Shown: one piece after another, positions 25,001 to 37,892 of the stretch | How the letters are laid out: every line of letters starts with the position of its first letter | Position numbering within the stretch: position 1 is the first letter of the stretch | Assembly (NCBI GenBank): GCA_964057225.1 | Contig: OZ059894.1 | Span: 15,282,476 to 15,346,475, forward strand | Origin: Auanema rhodensis | Lineage: Eukaryota; Nematoda; Chromadorea; Rhabditida; Rhabditidae | Direction: 5' to 3' | Length of the DNA: 64,000 nt | Position numbers and translations under genes: made by a program | Notes under the pieces: generated by a model | The model's input: the letters and a program-made list of their open reading frames with translations, nothing else | What the model was told of the DNA's origin: nothing | Databases searched by the model: none

Positions 25001-27329
25001 TTGAATGCATTTTCATTACAATTATTCTTTTTTCAATATAATTATAAGGTTGATTTATATTTGATTGAAAGACAAAAAAAAAAGAAACGCTTTCAAATAT
25101 GTTCATGATGGAATAGTATTGGCAAATTAGAAAAAAGTACACGAAAAGCTATTTATAAAATTAAAATAGAAAGTTTTAAATCTTGAATTAACATGTAAAT
25201 TTTACTATAAAAATGTTTTGTATCAAAAAAATTAAAGAATAAAACTTCATTAGTAAGAAAGTTAAATTGAACTTTCAGTGTCTATAGTCGATTAAAGTTA
25301 CTAGTACTACCCTCATCCAGCATATCTGTGTTTAGTAAAACTAAATGATTCGAATTGTGGAAAAAAGGAAAGCGGGCTAAGGATCTGTTGAAGAAAAAAA
25401 GTTAAACTGGATTTTGAGCTTGAAAGCAAGAAAAGAAAGCTGAAAGACGTGATGTAAGTTTCCCTCCTACTCTTTCTCTCTCTCTCTCTTTTATTTAGTG
25501 TCTCCCTCCCTCTCTCTCTATCCATTTATCTACCTCTCTCATTCCATTCCTCTATTTGTTGTGGGTCACTGAAAAATAGTTCACATGTACATAATTACAT
25601 TTGTTGGCTTGTAATGAGACGTTCCTTCCTTGTGGTTTTCTTGTAAGAAATTTTCTAACAAGGTAGAGAGAATAGAATAGTGACGGAGGGTAAAAGAGAT
25701 AAAGAGAGATAGAATAGAAATAAATGAAATACTATGAGGTAGTGAAGAGTAATGTTTGATGGAAAGAGGATCTTTTCAGGTTGCAAAATAGATGACGAGA
25801 TATGTATGGAACATATGTTCATAGATATAACATAACATGTATGTATAAGTATATATATATATATATATTTGAACAATACAAATTGGGGAAATAACACATC
25901 CAAAATTTTTGAAAGTTTCAACTTAAATTTGGCTAATTATAATTGATTTCCTTATCCTCATTATTACTTGTTCAAGCTGGTGCTTTATGCCTGTTTTCAC
26001 GTTGGTTGAACATGAAAATAAGCTTTAAGAATGTTGCACAGAAAATCTTACCCATTCTTGAAACTGGTAAAGAAGGAACTTTTTTTGAATCAGCCGTAAT
26101 AACAATACTAAGAAAGATCGCTAATATGATATAGTCGCAAGGGTTCAGGCTGAATAAAAAGTTGAAATATTATTCCTTTCATAGATTAATGTGAGCAAAT
26201 TTCATTCAAAAATACTTCTATTGGATGAAAAGAAAATTTTATGACTTTTGAAGCTTTTCACTTTCACAATTGATTTTCTTTAATAGCAGAATTGAACTCA
26301 GAAGATGGATCAAACGGAAAGTTGAAAAGAACGTAATTCTTGTGAAATGGTTAAAGGGGAGCCGAAATGGAAATGAGTATAAATAAGACTGAATAACATA
26401 TAGAAACGTAGAATGAAGTAAGTGAGACAGCATGACAGCATTAAGTGAATATGTCATCTAGTGTTGTTTCTAAAAAAAACTTAAACACGTTTGCCTTTTC
26501 ACTGCAAAAACAATGCTTTGAGAATAAATAATAGTACGATAAACGCAGTAAGTTCTATACTATATATTTTAGAATTATAGCAAATCGTAAGTAAAGTTTT
26601 GAGTTTTTATTTTGAAATTGGAGGGCATTTTTCCGAATTCACAATTCAAGATCAAGATAAAATTGTGTGTTTAATCTTCGAATCTCAGTGCAAGATAGAA
26701 GAGTTTAGTCTGCCTCATAACTCTTGAATGGGCATTCAAACTTGAAGTTGATGAGATAGCGTTTTGCAGATTAATAGAATAGCATCCTTGATCATAAATC
26801 CCTTGTAGTTTTCATGTTGTTGAGCACACACATCATGAAAAATCAAAAAAAAAAGAAAGCAGTCCTTTTTGACAAGAGAAACATACGGAAAGCGTTCTGC
26901 ATCAAGTAGTAATTCTAGGATATTCAAAGTAACTTCAAAGTTTATTAGCTTCAGCAGATGAAGAAGATTACGTCAGATTCAATTCATTTCTTTTTCTCAA
27001 GAGAAGATGAGACAAGTGCTGCCACCCAGACAATTGACCTGCCGTCTCATTCGAACAAATGGTCAATTTGTAAGTTCTATTGAGTTCGTAATCATCAACA
27101 TGATTATATAGCAATCTGCATTCACGTAGCATGAATATAAGTAATTGTGCCCAATGGAATTGAAATAAATAAGATTTATTTATAAAATAGATTCTAAAAC
27201 GAAGCGTTGAGCGCATCGAAACCCGAACATTGGAAAATATTCTAAGTTCAATTAAAGACCCTTATAAGAATCACCGAAATCATAAAATGTACACAAAATT
27301 GTAAAAAAAAGTAAAATATCATCAGAATG
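16059..27329. other. 11-kb gene-poor region upstream of the channel gene
   Basis: No gene was recognised. The stretch separates the channel-gene leader from the 3' end of the ABC-transporter gene. Purine-rich plus-strand tracts occur at about 16440-16560, 22920-22960 and 23340-23460. Pyrimidine-rich tracts occur at about 17760-17880, 19150-19370 and 25460-25560. There are many TA and TACATA words and poly-A/T runs. Open frames here (for example 17700-17937, 20038-20295, 21071-21325) have low-complexity or unrecognised translations and no splice partners that I could see. It could hold distal promoter elements, an outron or non-coding 5' exons of the channel gene. Confidence 0.6.
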
Positions 27330-30300
27330 TCAAGGCGAGATTGTGTCAGAGTTATTCTCTGTAATTTTGATCACTTTACCACGATCAAGTTCAACAACAA
27401 TGTCATATACAGAAAGATTGGAAGTATTATGTACAATAGAAAGAACTGTTGCATGTGAAAAATGCTTTAAAATTGATGAAATCATTGCTTGATGAGCATT
27501 GGCATCTAAGTGAGAAGTTGCTTCATCTATTAACACAAACTGAAACACGAGCAAGCTGAATCTAAGTTATACTATTCAACAAAAATACCTTCGGTTCTGT
27601 TAGCAGTATACGGCAAATTGAAATCACTTGCTTCTCTCCGAATGACAGATTTTTTCCTCCTTCTTCTATCATTCCATCTAGGCTTCCAATTCGATGCAAT
27701 AAGGAATCTTTAAATGTTCAGTTGATACGATATCGAACAACCACATCCTACCTAATGAACTAACAGCTGTAAGTAACGAGGTCACACGACTTCGCTCTAC
27801 ATCTGGACAACCAACAGTTAAGTTTTCAAAAAGAGTTCCACTAAACTCAATAAATTAGCCGTTTTAATAATAGTGAGAAAAAAAACCTGAAAATGAATGG
27901 GTGTTGTGGAATAATTCCGAATATTGTTCTAAGCTGAGTGAATGGTATTGTCCGAATATCTGTATCATCAATCATAACAGTTCCAGATTCAAATCGGACA
28001 GTCCGGAGCAAAGTCTAAAACCAAAACCGAATCATTTTTGTCTCTCTAAATGGCACTACTTGAAATATGGTACTTTTTCCGCTTCCTGTTCGGCCAATTA
28101 TAGCGACTTTTTTGCCAGGCTCAATTTTCAAGCTGAAATCATCTAAGGCTAATGGGGATCCTCGTTCATAACGGAGCGACACTGAATCGAAGGTTATTTG
28201 GCCATTAACACTACTCAGTTTCTAGGAATTGTAAATCAGAGAAATAGCTGCAAAAACACTAACTTTGGTTCCTTCTTCATCTTCTTCCTCAGGAACTTCA
28301 TTGATGTATTCTTCAATTCGTTCAACAGACACCATTTCCTAATATTCATAAATTATATTACCAACACTCTAAAGGGGGAATACCTTTTCTGTTTCAATGA
28401 ATGAGCCTAGCAGGCCATTCAGCAAGCTTGTCATGGATAAAGCATACGTGATTGCGAGTCCGACCAAGCCTGAAATTAAATAAACTTCGTGTAGGCAAAA
28501 AGGAACTGAGAGGACTGAGAATTTGAGTTAAAAGAAAAAAATCACCAACCTGAATCGACGCCAGTAAGCCTATGTTGAAGAATAGCAGCTACAGATATTC
28601 CAGCAACAACAACCACAGCAATCAGAGAAAGTCTGATAGCCAACCATTGACTGGCTGCAAGTGAGGAAAATTGTGCTCGGATATTAGCTGTTAAATTCAT
28701 TCTCATCAAGTGTGTGAATCTAAAAAAAATATATGAACGATGAAAAACGAAAAAATCAAACCTCTCTGTGAGACGTTGAGATCTGATTGTGACTAGACCA
28801 TTTACCGTATCGGTAAGATGCGAATAGAACGGAGACAAACTTAAAGAAGTTATTCGTTTTAGTTCAACAGTAGTTAACCTGTGAAATATTGCAGATTATA
28901 TAAAATAAATAAGATAAAATAGACTACCGATAATATTTTTGTATGAAGAAGTAAACAAAGAATAGGATAACCAAGAGAACAATTAGTGAAGGAAGTCCCA
29001 TCAAAGATATTGTCAAGGCACCAATCAGATTGAAAAGAGATGCCAGTAAAATATTGAACTAGAAAAAGTACTCATAATGTACAAAACAAACGGATGTTAA
29101 ATAAACGAGAGAGAAAAATATATATGCTATACCTGGAAGGGTAAGTTGTCATCTACAGTATATACATCAGCACATAATCTATTTATAACACGTCCTGCTG
29201 GAGTACGATCCCACCAAGAAGTCGATGCCTGAAGAATAATTTGTAACTGAATTATCATGATACAGTATCAACCAGCAAAAGCTTATGGAGAAGATTTTTA
29301 TGCAAAGTTTTCGCTGCAACAATTCCACCGTATGCAAACAGATAAGCTCGAATTAATGTGAAAAGTGTGTTTGCAGCAGCAATGCAACCATATACCACCA
29401 AGAAGTACACGGATCTATCCCACTCTGGTCCTTCCAAATACCTTGAGAGAAATTATAGTAAAAAAAAACGTTTTCGATCAACATACGTGGGCTCTCTAGG
29501 TCCCATCAGAAAACTGGATACTGTAGCTGGATCGGTAAAATTTGATTGTGTTTCAGTCCATCTGAACATCAAAGATTAATGAACGAATGATGAGTCTCAC
29601 ACACTTGCTTAACCACCAATCTGCACCATTTTTAGAAACCTGCATCAAAAATAGAGATATTACAATGAAGACAGATAATATAGGTCCAGTCGCATAAGCA
29701 TAAGCTCCATAGATATTGGCTTTAACAGTTCCCGTCTAAATTTCTTCTCATTAAATCCTCAATCCATTATCTATAGATATTGCAACCTGTTTTTCCTCAT
29801 CTTGTTGAACTACTCTTTCTAGACTAATTGGATTGTCTTCAGATTCAAATGTATCAGTTAGGAAAACTTTGTCATGGTCTGGTAAAACTTCTTTAGGAGA
29901 TCCTAAAGCTCAGTGGTTTGAAATCTACAAATATAATTGAATTTAACCTTTCTTGATTATAGACCCCTCTTTGTTTACAACAAGAATTTCATTTGCTCGA
30001 GAAAGCAGAGAGATATCATGAGTAGCTACGATAATAAGTTTTCCTTTCTCACGCAGCATCTCGAGTGCCTGTGAAAAGATAAAGAAATTAGAACAGTCGA
30101 TATTTATATTATACCTTAACCCAAATGGTATCTGCAACCTTACGATCCAATGAAGCAAAAGGCTCATCAAGAATGTATACTGTATTATTCTAAAAACACA
30201 ATTCTGTATCATTCTAAATATATATAATACTAAATTATAGTACTAAAATTCAAAATTTCCTTATATAGGGTCAGAATTTAATAGTTATGTTTGAAATCAT

Positions 30301-33300
30301 TATTTTTCTTAGAGATTCCCAACTAAACTTCATCACACCCACAAACAAAATGACATCTACAGATTGGTATCAAATGTGCGCCGTATCTCTTATGGGTTTT
30401 CATAGGCTATATAAAAGAACTGCGACGATGTTTGACAATGGTGGGAGTATCAATTGATAATAATTTTAAATTTATACCCAAAGATAAAAATTAATTCCGA
30501 AAAAGTTTTATAGGATACTTACCTGATAAAAAGTACGAGCAAGAGCAACTCTAGTTCTTTGGCCACCGCTTAAACTGGCACCATTATCAGAAATTTCGTA
30601 AGAATCGCCTCCGGGCATTAGCTGAAACGAATTATTGATAAAATTTGCTTATGCTGGAAAACACACCATTATATCGTGCTGTAGACAAGTTATCTCTAGA
30701 ACTGTTTTATACCATTTTTCATCAAATGGCTTTCCGGCAAGAATGTTATCTCTGATAGTTCCTAAGTTGAATATGGTTAAACCCAGATCTAATAGACCAT
30801 AAACCTCTACAAAGCCACCTCTCTTGTCCTAAATAGCCAAAACCATCTGCAACACTGTCTTGAGAAATACGTATATACTCGGATTGACTCCTTGTTTCGC
30901 CTAGTAAACCTGAAAAGTTACATGTTGACTATCAGATATGTGGTGTATGTTACCAAGAAGAAGAGTAGTTTTTCCGCTTCCGACATCTCCAGATATTCCA
31001 ATAATGTTTCCCTTAAATCACTTTCAGATAAAATTAAATAATTTCGTTTCGTACTGTTTTTCCAGTAAAAGATACTCCAGTTACAGAACTAGAACTGCTA
31101 GATGTCCAGTAGAATTCTCCAGATCGAACAGAGAGTAGTTTCTCTCTTTCTACAAATTCACTTTAATCTAGAAATGATCATATACATACCATGCTCTAAG
31201 TTGTAAATTTTTCGAATATCAATTACATCAAGACGGAAAAACCATTCTAATCGTTTTAATGAAACAACAGCTTCAATTAAACCATTTATAACCCATGGAA
31301 ATGCATTCAAAGGCATAATCAAAATATTAACTAAAGCAAGAGCAGTAAAAACCTGAAATACAACGCCTGAGATGAAATAGAACAATAATGTTCGTACCTT
31401 AGCTGCAGTTAATTGTTCATTCAATACAAGAGTGTAAGTATTGAGGATTGATACTGTTATGAGAAGAGGAGCAGATGCCCACAAGTAAACACAAAGAGCA
31501 TCCAGATACTTCCGTACCTAAAAAGATATAATATACAGAAATTACATTTAACAAATTCCAAACCTTAAGGAAATACAACTCTTCTTTTCTCAATTCTCCG
31601 ATTTTGCGTTCAAAGTTTTTTTCCCAACCGGACATTTTAACAGTTCGAATACCAACGACCATCTCAGAAGTAAGCTATAGATAATACATTAGAAAATAAC
31701 TCATAAAAAGTAAAACAAACCTTAATTCTCTGGTCCTTTGCATGCATTAACTTTTCAGACATTTCACCAATTTTATTAGTAATACATTTATTAATTGGAA
31801 CCAAAATAATAGCAGCTACAACGCCAGAAATAAATGCAAGCCCAATCTGTAAAACTTGGATTTGAAGCATGAAGCATACAATATACACTAACCTCTCGAT
31901 AAAGAAGATATAAAGCTACACACATTTGAACAGGTAAACTCCAGAAAGAATGAAATGAATTGAAAAAATTAACTATTCTATCAACATCGGTTGAAACAAA
32001 GTTTATAATTTTGCCTAGAAGTAGTGAAATTAAGCGATTATGTGTAAACTAACAGTTAAAACCTGAAGAAAACTTCGAAACTTCATACATTGGTACACCC
32101 ATTAAACGATCATATATGGAAGTTACAGTTGCTGCTCGAACTCTATAGAACATTTAATAAAGAAAATAAAAATGTACTAACCTAAGACTAATTTTTTGAA
32201 CATAGTAATTAAAATTATTCGATGTAATTGCTGCCAAGAATGAGGTAAGCACCATTAGTCCAGCAAATAAAAAGCATTCTCTCTTAAAGCAAATGTAATT
32301 TTCAATAATCATATCAATACTTACGTATGAGTCTTGACTTTCTAAAGCTACAACTAAAAGATGAAGTAAAACGGGACCACCAAATGTGAAAATATCAGAA
32401 GCCAATCTTAATATACCAAGGGACACAAAATATAAACCAAAAGTATGATAAAGTGACCTAGAATTATTCTTTAAAAAATGAAGAAACATTAAAGGTTCAA
32501 CTTACATTTTTAGTGAGTAAGGTTGAGCATCAGAATATAAAGTTGGAGAGTTTTCTATGAACTCTCTTTCTACAGTAGCGATTTGAAGAGATGGTGGTAA
32601 ATTGAACAAATCATTTAACTTAAAACAATAATTTTGTATAAAGATGCTGATAATATAATAACCGAGTTCAATTGTTTACGTCCTCCTTTTTTGATTAACT
32701 CGTTTGTCCAGCAAAAGAATATTTTAGAAAACAAGCCAGCATCTTCATCTGCATCCTCATTTAAATGTATATAACTATCCAACGGTTGATGATTATTAGA
32801 CCTTCTTAAATGAATATCCTGTTTTATGTTCAGTGCTCTTTGACTCTACCTATGAACGAAGAATTCAATTATATTTGCTAATATGAAAAACGCATGTATA
32901 ACTGATATCACCAAGAATGACAAGGTTCTCGGGTCCCGAAATCCATATAAAATCCAACGATTGGCGAATATCTCATGAAAAACTTTGGAACCAAAAAAAG
33001 TGGTGATATGTAACATCTTTGAGCGTGTCCAACTGTAATTTTCCAATTTCACTATTCAGCATGAATGAAAATTGAATTCATTTGAATTTGTCGAAGCGTA
33101 TCGAACGACAGTAATCATGTGCTTGCAATATAGCTTACCTGTTATATTGTACAGACTTTAACCAAAGAAAAGAGAAAGCTATCCAAACAACAGAAATAAC
33201 TCCGTATTCAATCAGTTGAATCAATTTCAGTTGATATGAAGTAAATATTGAGAAAAGTAAGGCAGCTATCAATAGTAATGAGCATAATGCACAAGCGACT

Positions 33301-33581
33301 GTTTTCAATATGAATAATCCCCGAACACTTTTTCTTGTATAACGAGGGTATGTGCCCTATAAGTTAGTCATCATGATTTTCTTTATGAAATACTTTACCG
33401 AAACCCGTAGTAAACTGTAGATAATACATAGAAGAAGAGGAATTGATTCACTAACAACTGCACCGAATTCAGCACAAGGTGTTAATGTCATAGTATCTTC
33501 ATCAATAATATATTTGGAATGGAATGTCGTTCCATTGGCAAACCCACAAAACGTCCATATAGGATCGCCAGGGGAAACCAT
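27330..33581 (-). CDS. ABCC10: ABCC-family ABC transporter, ABCC10/MRP7-like
   Basis: A full-length exporter of about 1440 aa in about 35 short exons (first three: 33399-33581, 33139-33356, 33032 to about 32868; last ends at 27332). ABCC proteins export organic anions and conjugates at membranes using ATP. Order: N-terminal TMD0 (about residues 1-195), linker, TMD1, NBD1, TMD2, NBD2. NBD1 has Walker A GDVGSGKTT (near 30964-30990), Q-loop YLGQE, signature LSGGQ, Walker B YILDEP and H-loop ATHD. NBD2 has Walker A GRTGSGKST (near 28070-28096), Q-loop IIPQ, a divergent signature LSFGEKQ, Walker B VLIDEAT and H-loop VHN. TMD1 segments KVFTALAL and NAFPWVINGL, and TMD0, resemble ABCC10 rather than MRP1 or MRP4. 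The start ATG follows an acceptor (TTTTCAG) by 11 nt and matches the ABCC10 N-terminus in position. The junction around 32820-32880 has two equally possible splice choices. No frameshifts or premature stops were seen. Confidence 0.93.
30188..30521 (-). other. Unusually long ABCC10-like intron
   Basis: This intron, between the LSGGQ exon and the Walker B exon of NBD1, is about 330 bp while almost all others in the gene are 45-70 bp. It contains a plus-strand TATATAAAAG word (about 30410) and a short open minus-strand frame after a possible ATATAG acceptor. Nothing in it is recognisable as a conserved exon. Confidence 0.5.
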
Positions 33582-33592
33582 CTTATAGAACT

Positions 33593-35988
33593 CTGAAAAG
33601 TTTAAAAAAATATATATAATATGTATACATATATATATATATATATATATCACATTTTGTATTAGAATGAAAAATGCTAAGTATTGTATAACTCATTTAG
33701 ACTTACTGACACAGCAAAATTGTCCCTATGCCTTGTTCAGATATTGCGTTTGATATTTAATTGTTAAGCTTCATAAACTTTTATCATGTTCAAACTTCAA
33801 ACCAAAAACGGTACACACAGCACGTACGTGTTTTCAATCTCACGCTTTGTTGAACATAAATTGTAAATAATATTTATTGTTCAAAATAAAGCATAAAACA
33901 TAATGAAATTAAACATGAACATTAAGAGAAATAGAGTAAAAGTTCAATTAATAATTTGTTATTTTATGTGATATGAGAAATTCGGTAAAGCTAAATTAAA
34001 TAGCCTAGCTGTTGCTAGGTTCATGTTTCGGTGAACTACGTTGATATTATGATTCCTGAATAGTTTTCACACCCTGGAGCTAAATATATCCGGTTGATTT
34101 CATTATACTTCAGAGTTCTATTCATTTAGAAATCAACAGGTTTATCTACGTGCGAAAGATCCTCATTAAGTCATATTATAGTATTATTATGGGAGGGGGT
34201 GTAAAACAAAATATCTAGTTCAATTTTTGCGCATTCAAAGTAAGTCAAGAGTGATATAATATTTTTCATCTAGACAAAAATATAAAAATTTACGAAATTT
34301 TAAAGTTTGATGAGGTATCAGCAAATTTGAGGGTACAGGTACGGATTGATGAAAATTGAACATCATACAGTAATTTAATTAGATTTGAAGTAGTAAATAC
34401 ATTTTGATCACTATATCAATTATAATTCCATTTTAATATTAATTCATAAAATATATAGTGAAAATAAATTTTCATCCAAATATTTTGAAAGTGTTAAACT
34501 TATTTTCACTTTCTGATTGGCACGTAAGATTTCATGATGTTACGTGAAAAGTATCATTTCTATTTTTTTTGTAATTTATTGCGGTTGCTTTTATGATATA
34601 ATGTTAATATTTATAGGATTTTATCGTCTCAACGACTAGCATGGTTGTTGTTCATTCAAACATACCTATTTGAATGTTACAGAATTGAGTTCTTCATATA
34701 TTGAAAAACATCATTTGAACAAAACATAACTGTTGTTATCTAACAATGGTCAGTAATTGAAAAAAATTTATTTCATTCTTTTTCATCGAGATTCCTACTT
34801 GTCAACATCATTCCATAGTTTGCGATACCAACAAAGATCTCATAGTGCGAGTCTATTTCGTATTTCATATGGCTACAAAATTTCCGTTTTTAAAAAATTA
34901 CTCGGAAAATTCGGTGAGAACAAGTATATGCGTAGCCATAACTATAATACTTTTAATATCTGTATGTACTTTTGCCGCTTTTCGGTTAGTTTGAGAGGTA
35001 CTTCTATACATCCATATTATTGAATATTTCCCACATTTTGATATAATAAAAACAAATTCTAGACAAGATATCTTATTCTAATATTATAAAACGAATATAT
35101 TTTATGTCGATGTCGTAAGGAAATTATTTCATATAGTCATGTAACAAGCCAAAGAAGCAGGAGCAGTCGGATTATAATCTAAGTGACAACCAAAAAGGTT
35201 AAAAAGTTTCAAGAAGGGGGAGAGGATGGAGAAGAGTGCAGTAGGCTCAATATCGCGTGGACAATGTAACATTTGAGCAGAACCGAAAGACTGACAGCTG
35301 CGAAGAAACAAAAAAGGAGGACAATGCGCAATGAAAACGCAAGGATCACAAGAGTAGGAAAATAATTAGCTTTTAAATAGTTAAATATACGGTTATAATA
35401 ATTTATAAGTTAATATGAAAGAATTAGAAGATGGGGATGGGCAATTTTGTGAAGTACGGTAAGCGATGAGTAAGGAAGAATGGGACAAAGGGGACCGATG
35501 ATAGGGAGAAAGTGAGGATAAGAGGTCTCATTCAGGCTGTCGTGGCAGCCAAATTAAAGAGATAACTAGCCAATAGATCAGACATATTATTGAATGAATT
35601 GTATACGTATAGTAATTTACAATATATTAAATAGAAATCTATGATGTACAAGTGTTCATGAAGAAAATAAGTTCTCAAATATTTAAGTAAATCAAATCTA
35701 AATAAGGAAAAAAATCGTTATATACTGCAAATGGTATATATGAGATAATACTAAGGTTTTATAATTAAATTATAGCTATATATGTATATACTTATATAGT
35801 TAGAACCGGGATGTCTAGAACTGTACAAATGTTTGAGTAAATTTCGTTTTTTTCCTCAAAAAAAGAAAAGAAAATAAATACATGAAAAGATGTTCGCAAG
35901 AATTAAAATAAGCGACCAGTGCCTAGGTTGATAAAACAAAATATTATAAAGCCAATAAGGAATATAAATATTTGCTTCATGTTTTTGC
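33593..35988. other. Intergenic, upstream of ABCC10-like gene
   Basis: This spacer holds the upstream region of the transporter and the 3' flank of the globin. It includes a TA run at about 33622-33650, a small perfect stem CCTAGC/GCTAGG at about 34012, and a less AT-rich, purine-rich stretch at 35140-35560. The 88-codon plus-strand frame at 34757-35023 has no recognisable content. No gene is supported. Confidence 0.55.
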
Positions 35989-37892
35989 TCATCCATTGAA
36001 ACCTTCTAATAAATATTTGAGACAAAATTGAAAGAATTTTCGAAAAAGATTTTCAGCTTTTTCGTTAAAGCGATCCTGTAGCACTTCTTTGACCATATGT
36101 AAGAATGGATCTTCCATAGCTTGAAACTGATTTGCTTTCATAGTTGACACCTGAAACAGATATAATTATAATTGGAAGAAAGAAAGTTGGCTTTAGAAAT
36201 GAAAAATTGTGATTTTCTCATATTTTTACGAATTTAATCTAACTGGAAATACCTTTGTCCGATGCATCTTTCCCACTGACGTCAACCTATCACACGCTTG
36301 TTGCACGTCTCCAGGTTTTTCTTCTACAGCAGATATTACGTCATCAAATACCTAAAAGCAAATCTCATAAAAGTCTTCAAAAAAAACCAATTTTGCATTT
36401 ACGTCACAGAAATTACAGATGACATGCAAAATAAAAAAAAAGGAAAATTCTTTTATGCATTAACATCACGAAAATGTCAAAAAGCATATCCCAATTCGTA
36501 CAAAATTAGGACATGAGAAACTGAAGTGGAAAGAGAAGTAAAAACAACTTTTGCACAAACCTTAAGATAATTAGCTGATATTGCTTCAAACCCTGGATCT
36601 GAACATGAAGCCGTAACTGTACTAGCATCAACATTTTTCAGTTTTGGATACATTGAATGGTTTTCAGCCTGTTGGTTTAGATACCTAGAAATAAATTTTT
36701 TTAGTGATTGGTTTTATAACTGTTTTCTATTTTTATCTACACGTAAAGTAATTTTGTTTTTTAAATTTATATTATTCCATACATGTATGTATATATGTGT
36801 ATGTGTGTACATGTATTTATACATTTTTTTGATTTTTGATATATTAAAATCATATCTTTATGTATGAACAAAATATAATCAACTGATAGATTCTTGAAAT
36901 ATCTCGTTTATTCTGTCGTCAAACAGCTTCTGATATACTATATTCACAGGGCAACTCATGCACGGAAATTGGATATCATGAATTCTTTTCCCAATATCTT
37001 TATTCTGTTTTCAAATAAAAATTTCGAAAACAAGTTTTGATTAGACAATGAGTAGAAAGTTACTGAATGTCATTGTATCACTACTCGATAATTCTCTGAG
37101 ATTTGCGTCATTAGTTAAGCATTAAAGTTTACAATATGGATTGTTTAAATATTAATCCAAAAAAAAAGATGTTTAGACATATCCTGAGTGATTAGATTAA
37201 AGTTTAAATCAAAAAATAATCATAATATTAATAAATATTGATAACAAAATACTGGACAATGTATCAAAAATCTGATGATCTTATAATGAATTATATATTT
37301 TCGATCATTGATATGTTTAAGATTCAGGAACAACAAATGAAAATCTCATAGTATCATCTGATTTCATTGAGAAATATGGAAAGAAACATTTTAAAAATAT
37401 TTCTATAATATCTAAAAAAATAGAATATTATGTGTAGTAAATGAAAAATAAAGAAAAAAATGACTACAATTTGAAGAAGTAAAGAACAAGACAAACAGAG
37501 ACTAATTCGAATGATAACAGCATGATTTTTCTCTCAACGATTTTTATATTTATATAAAATTTGAAAGAACAATTTTCAAAATAAACGAGAAAGCATTTTT
37601 CAGTTTACAGATGGAATATTTATGCAGATCAACGTGGACTGAGAGGACTGATTATGATGTCTTTTCAAGTTTATAATAATGAAAAATGTTTAAAGCCATA
37701 CCTAGCTAACATGGATTTACCGCATTCTTTTTCGTTACGTCGTATAGTTTTCCAATAATTTTTCAACGTGTATAGCTCACGGAAATTTGGAAATGGTAAT
37801 CGACTGTCAACTGTTGGAGTTTCTGCAGCCGGAGGCTCTGGTGGTTCTACCTTTCCGGCTGGCTTTGCAGATACACTTGAGCCTGAGCCCAT
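35989..37892 (-). CDS. Globin, isoform B (proximal first exon, N-myristoylation signal)
   Basis: A 191-aa product of the same gene, from exon 37702-37892 plus the three shared exons 36561-36684, 36253-36351 and 35989-36150. It starts MGSGSSV, fitting the N-myristoylation consensus (Gly2, Ser6), so membrane attachment is predicted. A Pro/Glu/Ala-rich linker leads into ELYTLKNYWK, homologous to the start of isoform A. Both end at the same place (LxSR/LxAR) in phase 2. Splicing isoform A exons into this exon would shift frame and hit a stop, so the two starts are mutually exclusive. The acceptor CATCTACAG ends 3 nt before the ATG. The arrangement implies a second promoter within the intron 37893-39819. 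Lipid-anchored globins are known in C. elegans (for example GLB-26). Confidence 0.87.

Noticed and set aside
34757-35023. 88-codon plus-strand frame
   Set aside because: No recognisable domain, no upstream or downstream exons, composition like surrounding spacer.
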